From assembly GCA_049511415.1 (NCBI GenBank), contig JBEKYC010000114.1, positions 1-12,086 on the forward strand: a DNA stretch of 12,086 bases, written 5' to 3'. Below the pieces are notes generated by a model. It was not told the origin of the DNA. It saw only the letters and a program-made list of their open reading frames with translations, and ran no database searches. Shown piece after piece: positions 6,784 through 12,086 of the stretch. The position numbers and the translations under genes were made by a program. Numbering within the stretch: position 1 is the first letter of the stretch; each line of letters opens with the position of its first letter. This stretch comes from Bog-159 sp049511415 (GTDB lineage Bacteria; Acidobacteriota; Terriglobia; Bryobacterales; Bryobacteraceae).

Positions 6784-7158
6784 ATGGCTAAAATACGCCA
6801 GGAGCAAGAGGATCTATTCCGGCAGGAAGCCGAGGCCGACTTCAACCGCCGGGTACTCCTGCACATCCGGAGGGATCTGACCGAGCCCGCCGCCTCCATG
6901 AGCGACGAAGACATTCTCCGCAGAGTCCGGGATTGTGGTCCCCGCGCCGCCAAGTACGGCCTGATCACGGAGCGCCACCTGATATGTTTCGTGGATGCCT
7001 CCATTCTTCTCGGCCCTGCGGCGTTTGAAGAACAGAAGACCATGGATTGGGCGCGCAAGTTGCTGAACAGCGACAAAGTGTCGCCGACCGACAAGGCGAA
7101 TCTGCTGCTCGCGACGGCCTGCAGCGTCTACCGTGATAGCCACGGAGGGAATCAGTAG
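6784..7158 (+). CDS. Hypothetical small protein between the DUF4123 adaptor and the Rhs toxin
   Basis: 124 residues from ATG 6784, two bases after the adaptor stop. An upstream in-frame start at 6739 would overlap the adaptor by over 40 bases and is less likely. The protein is mostly charged and predicted alpha-helical: MAKIRQEQEDLFRQEAEADF, RRVLLHIRRDL, a segment beginning SMSDEDILRRVRDC, then KYGLITERHLICFVDASILLGP and a C-terminal helix before HGGNQ. There is no signal peptide or transmembrane helix. I have the impression of similar short proteins next to DUF4123 and effector genes in other T6SS loci ('YGI-x-xE-x-x-V-x-x-F ... GP'), but cannot name a family. The ribosome-binding site is weak and overlaps the previous stop, so translational coupling is likely. 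A co-chaperone or effector-stabilising role is the best guess from context. Confidence 0.8.
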   Translation: MAKIRQEQEDLFRQEAEADFNRRVLLHIRRDLTEPAASMSDEDILRRVRDCGPRAAKYGLITERHLICFVDASILLGPAAFEEQKTMDWARKLLNSDKVSPTDKANLLLATACSVYRDSHGGNQ

Positions 7159-7161
7159 ACC

Positions 7162-10100
7162 ATGTTCGAGAGCCTGATGCATGGCATCGAGCAAGGCTTC
7201 AGCGATATCCTGCCGCATTCCTTCAACGTCCCGTGCTTCCTCAAGGGTGCGGTCAAGGGGTTTGCAGTAGGTCTGCTGGTATTGGGAGCCATCGCGGCTG
7301 CCCCGGCTTGGCTGGCCACGGCCCTGGTTGTCGGGATTGCGGTCGTCGGCGTCATCGGACTCGTGTCACTGGCCTCGAAGTGGAAAGGCATGACCGACGC
7401 CCAGAAGAGCGAAGCTCTGGGAGAGTTCGCCGGAGGCATGTTGGCCGGCCGAGTCGGCGGTGGCGCGGCAGCGGAGTCGGTCATGTCCGAAGTGGCGTCC
7501 GAATCCGGCGACACTGCCGGCGAGGTCGGGGAGTCGACGGCATTGGCCGAGGAAGAACCAGCGATCGCCGAGGGTGAACAAGACCCCGCAGAACTGCGGT
7601 CCGTTGAAGATAGGCCCTGCGAGGGCGAACCGGTGGACGGCGTTACCGGCGAACTCATCATCCAGAAGAGAGACTTGGTCCTGCCCGGCGCTCTAGAACT
7701 GACTCTGGAGCGCACTTACGCCTCCGGTTTGGAAGGTGGCAGTTGTTTCGGGCCGAAGTGGCGCAGCACATGGGGGCAGTGGATTGAAGAGTCTCCCGGT
7801 GCCGCGACCTTCTATACCGCCAACGGGCGGTCACCCCGGTTCGAGATGTCCGCAGCGCCCGGTGGGTGGGTGCGCAACCCGCAAGTGAATAAGGTACGAC
7901 TCCGCCGCACTGCGTCCGGATTCGAGGTGCGCGACGAGCAACTGAGAACTCTTCATTTCGAGCGCCAGGTGAACCAGCGCTGGCTGCTCACCATGATCGA
8001 GGATCGCAATGCGAACCGAATCACGTTTCGGCACGATTCCTCCGGTGCTGTACGTGAGGTCTTGCATTCCGGCGGATACCAGCTCGAAGTCGAGGGCACG
8101 GCTCAACAGATCCGGCGCATCGTGCTGAATCAGGCGGAAGGGCCGGGCATCGAACTGATGCGGTACGAGTACGATGCCGGTGGACGCCTGGCCGCAGTGA
8201 TTGACGGAAGTGGGAAGTCCTTCCTATACCGCTACGACGATCAGCACCGGATCGTACGATGGGAGGACCGGGAGCGGACTTGGTATGAGTATCGCTACGA
8301 TGCGAAGGGGCGCTGTGTGGAGGCTTTCGGCCCGCGCGAGATGTATCACTACCGCTTCGCGTACGACGAAGCCACCCGCACAACGCGCGTAACCGATTCT
8401 CTGGGTGGCGTCGTGACCCTTGTCCACAACGAGCGCCTACAGGTCGTGGCACGTACGGATGCGCGTGGGGGCGTCACACGGACGCTTTGGGATGAACGTT
8501 CGAACAAGATCAAGGAGACGGATCCCGCTGGCCGTACGCAAACCTGGCAGTACGACGCAGACGGCAATGTCACCGCCGCGCGCGATCCCCTCGGACGAAC
8601 GGTAAAGATCTGCTACAACAAAGCTGGATTGCCCGATGTACTGACGGATGCGGCAGGTGTGTCCTGGAAGTGGGTCTACGATCTGCGGGGTAACTTAGCC
8701 GAAGCGGGTCTCGCGCAAGGCGGCGCATGGCGCTACGAGCGGGACGCGTTTGGAAATCTTGTGCGAGTAACTGACCCCGAGGGACGGACGCGCGATTTCA
8801 ACTACGACGAGCGCGGCTTGGCGTTGTGGGCCACAGACTGGACGGGCAACCGCATCCAGTATCGCCGCGATGCTCAAGGGCGGGTAGTGGAGGAGATTGG
8901 GCTCCTCGGGGAACGAACTGCTTTCGCCTACAGTGCGATCGGCAAACTGGCCCGCGTGACCCTACCGACTGGCGCAAAAGTGCGGTGGAAGTATGATGCC
9001 GAAGGAAACCTCGTTCGGCGGACCGAGCCCGACGGGCGGGAGTGGTCCTACGAATACGGCGCGTTCGATCTCCTGGCCGAAATACGGAAGCCGTCTGGCG
9101 GACGAATCCGGTTGGGATACGATACCGAAGCCCGGCTGGTGACGGTCGAGAATGAACGGCGTGAAGTGTATCGTTATGGCTACAACCAGACGGGACAGGT
9201 TGTCTCAGAGCAGGATTTCGCCGGTCGCCGACTGAGCTTTGAATACGACGCCTCCGGGTTGTGCGTCCGCCGGGTAAATGGATTAGGCGAAGCGACCATC
9301 CTGGAAAGGGATGCCGCCGGGCAGCTAATACGGAGGCAGTCAGCAGACGGCACGCACGCGGCGTTCGAATACGACGCGAACGGGCGCGTGACCGCCGCCC
9401 GGAACGAAACCATTGACGTCAGCTTCGAGCGCGACGTTTACGGCCGTGTAACGCGTGAGAAGCAGGGTACCCGCAGCGTGGTTTCTCGTTACGACGTACG
9501 CGGGTTGCGCACCAACCGCAGCACCAGCGCCGGGCACGATACGTCCTGGCAATACGACGCCAATGGGCTCATGACAGGCTTGCTTGCGGGCGATGAGAAT
9601 CTGGAGTTTGTCCGAGACGCGGCCGGACGTGAGATCGAGCGGCGTGCCCGCGGCGGTCTGATCCTGCGCCAGGAGTACGACCCGCTCGACCGCCTGACTT
9701 CACAGTGGGCTGGACTGGCAGCGGGGTTGGCCAGTCCCCTGCGACCGCTGGTGGAACGGTCCTACCGTTACGACCTGAATGGGAATCCGGTCCAGATTCG
9801 AGACGCGCGTTGGGGTGCCAGCGCATTCGACTACGATCCCGACGGCCGCATTCTATCAGTCCGCCAGGACCGCGGGCCCAGCGAGAAGTTCACGTATGAT
9901 GCAGCCGGAGATATACTCTCCACGGCAGTTCAATGGCCCAGCGGAACCGAGCGTCGCGCACCACCCAAAGCAGGGATTCAGATCCGCTACCTCAGCAAGG
10001 GTGGCCGCCTGGAACGCGTCGGACAAACGAATTATGTTTATGACCGAGACGGCAGAGTCATCGAAAAGCACGAATTGGGGAATCGCTGGGTGTACGAATG

Positions 10101-10983
10101 GACCACCGAAGGCCGCTTGCGCAGTGTGCGCACGCCGGCCGGTGAACGTTGGACGTATGAGTACGATGCGTTCGGCCGAAGAGTAAGCAAGAAAGGTCCC
10201 CGAGGAACAACAACCTACCTGTGGGACGGCGCCACAATCGCCGAGCAGATCGGCGATTCGGATACGGCCGAATGGATCTATGAGCCAGGCACCTTTCGCC
10301 CGCTCGTGAAACACGCGCAAGGCAAGTCGTACCTCTGTGTGACAGATCAGGTCGGCACACCACGAGAACTAGTGACTGGCAAAGGCGATGTGGCCTGGTC
10401 GGTGAGGCTGCGAATTTGGGGCGAGAGCGAATCGGCGTCGGAGACCACAGAATGTCCTATCCGCTTTCAGGGCCAGTGGTTTGATGCCGAGAGCGGTCTA
10501 AACTACAATTTCCAACGGTACTACGATCCGGGAACAGGACGATATCTAGGGACAGACCCGATTGGCCTGGCTGGCGGAACACAGACATACACTTATGTGC
10601 AAAACCCGCTCCGCTGGGTGGACCCATTGGGATTAACAGGCTGTGATAGCTCGCCACGTCTCCTTGGGAAGGGATCCACCGCAGATCTGGCAAAGGGAAC
10701 CACGCTTCCCCGCAACTTGCGTGAACAACTGGCGGTTGAGCAAGCGACGTCCGATCCCGACGCGGGCACGGTCTTGCCCTTGAAAATGAACGATCCAAGA
10801 TGGCCAGGATCCGACGGATGGGTCAAGATGCAACAAGTCGTCCAGCCGGTAGGTGGTGAAACGCCGGGGGTTGGTTTGGAGTCCGCTTCTGACCCAATTA
10901 CTGTTCATTACGTGAAGAACCTGAATACTGGACAGATTGATGACTTCAAGATCGTTCTTCCCGGGCCCCGTCCCGGAGGCTAA
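7162..10983 (+). CDS. Rhs polymorphic toxin (T6SS effector) with unassigned C-terminal toxin domain
   Basis: 1273 residues, starting three bases after the previous stop with GGAGG (7144-7148) at a rather long spacing. Residues about 33-71 form two adjacent hydrophobic segments (GFAVGLLVLGAIAAAPAWLA and LVVGIAVVGVIGLVSLA), like the membrane regions of effectors that need a loading chaperone. An acidic linker follows, then a DUF6531-type domain from about 152 (CEGEPVDGVTGE, LELTLERTYAS). About thirty YD/Rhs repeats fill residues about 330-1010 and would build the hollow beta cocoon. The Rhs-associated core includes YYDPGTGRYLGTDPIGLAGG and ends with P-x4-DPxGL at 1149-1158, the known autocleavage signature. 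Residues 1159-1273 are the predicted released toxin, with D1211-P-R-W, GWVKM (1219-1223), H1249-Y-V and DDFK (1260-1263). I cannot assign it to a named toxin family. There is no PAAR or DNA-binding domain inside; the PAAR is encoded separately upstream. The immunity gene follows after five bases. Confidence 0.95.
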   Translation: MFESLMHGIEQGFSDILPHSFNVPCFLKGAVKGFAVGLLVLGAIAAAPAWLATALVVGIAVVGVIGLVSLASKWKGMTDAQKSEALGEFAGGMLAGRVGGGAAAESVMSEVASESGDTAGEVGESTALAEEEPAIAEGEQDPAELRSVEDRPCEGEPVDGVTGELIIQKRDLVLPGALELTLERTYASGLEGGSCFGPKWRSTWGQWIEESPGAATFYTANGRSPRFEMSAAPGGWVRNPQVNKVRLRRTASGFEVRDEQLRTLHFERQVNQRWLLTMIEDRNANRITFRHDSSGAVREVLHSGGYQLEVEGTAQQIRRIVLNQAEGPGIELMRYEYDAGGRLAAVIDGSGKSFLYRYDDQHRIVRWEDRERTWYEYRYDAKGRCVEAFGPREMYHYRFAYDEATRTTRVTDSLGGVVTLVHNERLQVVARTDARGGVTRTLWDERSNKIKETDPAGRTQTWQYDADGNVTAARDPLGRTVKICYNKAGLPDVLTDAAGVSWKWVYDLRGNLAEAGLAQGGAWRYERDAFGNLVRVTDPEGRTRDFNYDERGLALWATDWTGNRIQYRRDAQGRVVEEIGLLGERTAFAYSAIGKLARVTLPTGAKVRWKYDAEGNLVRRTEPDGREWSYEYGAFDLLAEIRKPSGGRIRLGYDTEARLVTVENERREVYRYGYNQTGQVVSEQDFAGRRLSFEYDASGLCVRRVNGLGEATILERDAAGQLIRRQSADGTHAAFEYDANGRVTAARNETIDVSFERDVYGRVTREKQGTRSVVSRYDVRGLRTNRSTSAGHDTSWQYDANGLMTGLLAGDENLEFVRDAAGREIERRARGGLILRQEYDPLDRLTSQWAGLAAGLASPLRPLVERSYRYDLNGNPVQIRDARWGASAFDYDPDGRILSVRQDRGPSEKFTYDAAGDILSTAVQWPSGTERRAPPKAGIQIRYLSKGGRLERVGQTNYVYDRDGRVIEKHELGNRWVYEWTTEGRLRSVRTPAGERWTYEYDAFGRRVSKKGPRGTTTYLWDGATIAEQIGDSDTAEWIYEPGTFRPLVKHAQGKSYLCVTDQVGTPRELVTGKGDVAWSVRLRIWGESESASETTECPIRFQGQWFDAESGLNYNFQRYYDPGTGRYLGTDPIGLAGGTQTYTYVQNPLRWVDPLGLTGCDSSPRLLGKGSTADLAKGTTLPRNLREQLAVEQATSDPDAGTVLPLKMNDPRWPGSDGWVKMQQVVQPVGGETPGVGLESASDPITVHYVKNLNTGQIDDFKIVLPGPRPGG
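8164..10180 (+). repeat. Array of YD (Rhs) peptide repeats within the Rhs gene
   Basis: The translated region contains around thirty copies of a degenerate motif of the form aromatic-x-Y/R-D-x-x-G-R/N, such as YEYDAGGRL, WQYDADGNV, YRRDAQGRV, FEYDANGRV, FDYDPDGRI and YEYDAFGRR, spaced about 20-23 residues apart. The repeats are diverged at the DNA level. They define the beta-strand wall of the Rhs cage. Confidence 0.9.
10636..10980 (+). other. Rhs C-terminal toxin domain (predicted cleaved product)
   Basis: This is the part of the Rhs gene downstream of the DPxGL cleavage signature (115 codons). The predicted layout is a short variable lead, an N-terminal helix (PRNLREQLAVEQA), a loop with MNDPRW, a strand GWVKMQQVV, a linker rich in G, P and S, then two strands around TVHYVKN and IDDFKIV. 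A small helix followed by a beta sheet with K1222, H1249 and D1260/D1261 would suit an RNase of the barnase/EndoU/RelE-like (BECR) fold. That is a structural guess only; no activity can be read from the sequence. Confidence 0.6.
10975..10979 (+). promoter_or_regulatory. Ribosome-binding site of the immunity gene inside the toxin gene
   Basis: GGAGG lies within the last codons of the Rhs toxin gene, nine bases before ATG 10989. The toxin ends TAA at 10981-10983. This arrangement couples immunity translation to passage of ribosomes through the toxin end, ensuring co-production. Confidence 0.75.
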
Positions 10984-10988
10984 TAATC

Positions 10989-11423
10989 ATGCGTGTTTTA
11001 GCAAAACGAAGCGACTTTCGGAACTGCCCGCGGGAGATCCTGGACCTCGGTTTCTCAGCGCGAAGCCAAACCGCCGTCACTATCGAAAAGGAATACGAGG
11101 TCCATGCTATGGTGCTCTGGCACGGAGTTCTGTTTCTTCAGATCCTTAACGATCTAAGACTCCCGGCGTGGCTGCCAGCATGGCTGTTTCGCTCGATTGA
11201 GGTGAGAATGCCACCCGACTGGATTTGTAACCTTCTGGATGAAGAGATACAAATGATAGCCGGACCCCCTTTTGTCGCCGGCGATGGGGGTTCGTATAGC
11301 CGCATGGTGGCACTGGAGCCATCCGCCGTCCAAATGTTCTGGAAACGACTAGACGAACTCTCGGAGACCGAGGCTAGACGTGAGCTTTCGGCCGATCAGA
11401 GGTCGGATTCTACCGACAAATGA
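10989..11423 (+). CDS. Candidate cognate immunity protein for the Rhs toxin
   Basis: 144 residues from ATG 10989, five bases after the toxin stop, with GGAGG nine bases upstream. I cannot name the family. Visible features: a segment VTIEKEYEVHAMVLWHGVLFLQI, then LPAWLPAWLFRSIEVRMPPDW and IAGPPFVAGDG, with a charged C-terminal helix (FWKRLDELSETEARRELSAD). The order 'K-x-Y-x-V-x-A ... P-x-x-LF-x-x-x-x-x-x-P-x-x-W' recalls small beta-rich proteins that sit next to polymorphic toxins. There is no signal peptide, so it is probably cytoplasmic, in line with a cytoplasmic toxin target. G+C content drops here (28/60 and 29/60 in blocks 11101-11160 and 11221-11280), suggesting separate ancestry from the Rhs shell. 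Position immediately after the toxin end is the main reason for the immunity call. Confidence 0.75.
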   Translation: MRVLAKRSDFRNCPREILDLGFSARSQTAVTIEKEYEVHAMVLWHGVLFLQILNDLRLPAWLPAWLFRSIEVRMPPDWICNLLDEEIQMIAGPPFVAGDGGSYSRMVALEPSAVQMFWKRLDELSETEARRELSADQRSDSTDK

Positions 11424-11449
11424 GTCTGCCAGCCCTAACTGGCTCAGAC
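11424..11449. terminator. Hairpin between convergent genes, candidate bidirectional terminator
   Basis: GTCTG-CCAG (11424-11432), loop CCCTAA, CTGG (11439-11442), a two-base bulge and CAGAC (11445-11449) form a nine-pair stem. It starts right after the immunity stop and ends eight bases before the stop of the minus-strand FHA gene. There is no clear T-run on either strand, so the efficiency is uncertain, but the location is what a shared terminator would occupy. Confidence 0.5.
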
Positions 11450-11456
11450 GCCGCAA

Positions 11457-12086
11457 CTAACTTTTCCCCTTCCTCCGAAACCCCACCTTCAACGTCCCCG
11501 CCTTAGCCAACTCCACCCGGTCGCCCTTCCCTAACGGCACCATTCTGCCCGCCGGTATCCGCCGCCCGTCCACGAACGTCCCGTTGGAACTTTGGCAATC
11601 CACGACGTACAGCTTCCCCTTCGTCCAGTGAATCTCGCAATGTATCCGCGAGATCAGTCCCTTCCGGTCGGTGAGCACGATATCGTTCTTTTGACCGTCG
11701 AGTTCGGGCACCGCTCCGATCGCCGTCACCTCTTTATCCACCGTATATCGCATTCCGCGGACCTCGCCGTCCATCGCCTCCAAGAACGGCTGCCTCTTGG
11801 CGAATATCCAGAGGAAAAAACCGACTAGCGTCCCGGCTAAAATCGCCACGCCTCCAAACGCCACGTAACGAAATCGGCTCACCATGCCGGTGTACCGGAG
11901 CATCTGCGTCACCCGCTGTACCGCCGGGTTACCAGGAATCAGTTGTTGGGCCTGCTGCAAGAGTTGCTGCGCTAATCCGTAGTTGCCTTGGTAGAAGGCC
12001 TTCTCCGCGCCGTCTATCGCCTTCTTGCCTTCCGTTTCCTTGGCGCGTGCCTCGCCATCCTTGCGCTGCTTGTCGGCCGCGTCCTG
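11457..12086 (-). CDS. Membrane-anchored FHA-domain protein with TPR-like/coiled segment (partial, start beyond window)
   Basis: The minus-strand frame stays open from the stop at 11457-11459 to the window edge, giving 209 visible residues; the gene is truncated at its 5' end by the window. In order: a charged, Lys/Glu/Ala-rich helix (KQRKDGEARAKETEGKKAID); a TPR-like helix pair (AFYQGNYGLAQQLLQQAQQL, then IPGNPAV); a single transmembrane helix (YVAFGGVAILAGTLVGFFLWIFA); and a C-terminal FHA domain. The FHA domain has IGAVPELDGQKNDIVL, SRIHCEIHW, SSNGTFVDGRRIP and LGKGDRVELA. The canonical Gly-Arg near the first loop is altered (A-x-G-A-V), while the S-R-x-H and S-S-N-G-T motifs are intact, so phosphothreonine binding is plausible but less certain. 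It converges on the toxin operon. A role in sensing or T6SS regulation, as for Fha/TagH proteins, is possible; it may equally be unrelated. Confidence 0.85.
   Translation of the reverse strand, partial: QDAADKQRKDGEARAKETEGKKAIDGAEKAFYQGNYGLAQQLLQQAQQLIPGNPAVQRVTQMLRYTGMVSRFRYVAFGGVAILAGTLVGFFLWIFAKRQPFLEAMDGEVRGMRYTVDKEVTAIGAVPELDGQKNDIVLTDRKGLISRIHCEIHWTKGKLYVVDCQSSNGTFVDGRRIPAGRMVPLGKGDRVELAKAGTLKVGFRRKGKS

Noticed and set aside
8164..10180. Tandem repeat array that could be taken for a DNA satellite or CRISPR
   Set aside because: The periodicity is at the protein level (YD repeats) with diverged DNA and no conserved spacer-repeat structure.
9856..10320. Minus-strand open frame of 154 codons
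   Set aside because: It lies opposite the Rhs YD-repeat region, has no recognisable domain and no independent ribosome-binding context.
10937..11149. Plus-strand frame overlapping the toxin end and immunity start
   Set aside because: It is in a third frame across two well-supported genes, with no protein features; treated as a shadow.
1..12086. Extracellular contractile injection system (eCIS) instead of T6SS
   Set aside because: Spike and PAAR parts are shared by both, but DUF4123 adaptors and Rhs effectors with an adjacent immunity gene point to T6SS; no eCIS-specific gene such as a distinctive AAA ATPase is in the window. Structural genes outside would decide.
1..12086. tRNA, rRNA, insertion sequences or transposase genes
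   Set aside because: None seen on either strand; no cloverleaf, transposase motif or flanking terminal repeats were found by eye.

Overview
The window is a G+C-rich stretch (around 60% by eye) that reads as one effector-delivery module of a contractile injection apparatus, most likely a type VI secretion system (T6SS). The host is probably an Acidobacteriota bacterium of the Solibacter/Bryobacter type. This host call is an inference from family style: a large secreted kumamolisin-like S53 protease with bacterial Ig-type domains and a C-terminal domain I associate with that phylum, a small secreted protein with a PH-like pattern, and a TPR-like/TM/FHA protein. No rRNA or marker gene is present to settle it.

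Layout. Bases 1-173 hold the 3' end of a gene that looks like a VgrG tail. After a short gap containing overlapping inverted repeats comes a stand-alone protein rich in gp5/VgrG-type needle repeats (286-804). Two small genes of unknown function follow (871-1365 and 1387-1959), the second with a signal peptide. Next is a complete S53 (sedolisin/kumamolisin) protease of about 1153 residues with its catalytic Glu, Asp, Asp and Ser in place (2004-5465). A 103-base gap with a weak hairpin leads to a PAAR spike-tip protein (5569-5934). It is followed closely by an FHA-DUF4123 fusion (5945-6781), a 124-residue unknown protein (6784-7158), a 1273-residue Rhs polymorphic toxin (7162-10983) and a small candidate immunity gene (10989-11423). 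These last four genes are separated by only 2 to 5 bases. A hairpin lies between the stops of the immunity gene and a convergent, truncated gene for a membrane FHA protein (11457 to the window end, minus strand).

Working model. The VgrG tail, needle-repeat protein and PAAR protein would form the spike. The DUF4123 protein would be the adaptor loading the Rhs toxin onto it, and its fused FHA domain suggests that loading is gated by phosphothreonine recognition. The Rhs shell (DUF6531, about thirty YD repeats, core ending in P-x4-DPxGL) would encapsulate and release a 115-residue C-terminal toxin. That toxin has conserved-looking DPRW, GWVKM, HYV and DDFK motifs which I cannot assign to a named family. 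The gene directly downstream, with its ribosome-binding site inside the toxin gene, is the expected immunity factor. The toxin-immunity end has clearly lower G+C than the Rhs shell, consistent with modular exchange. The most novel elements are the FHA-DUF4123 fusion, the unassigned toxin/immunity pair, the separate needle-repeat protein, and the S53 protease gene inside the cluster.
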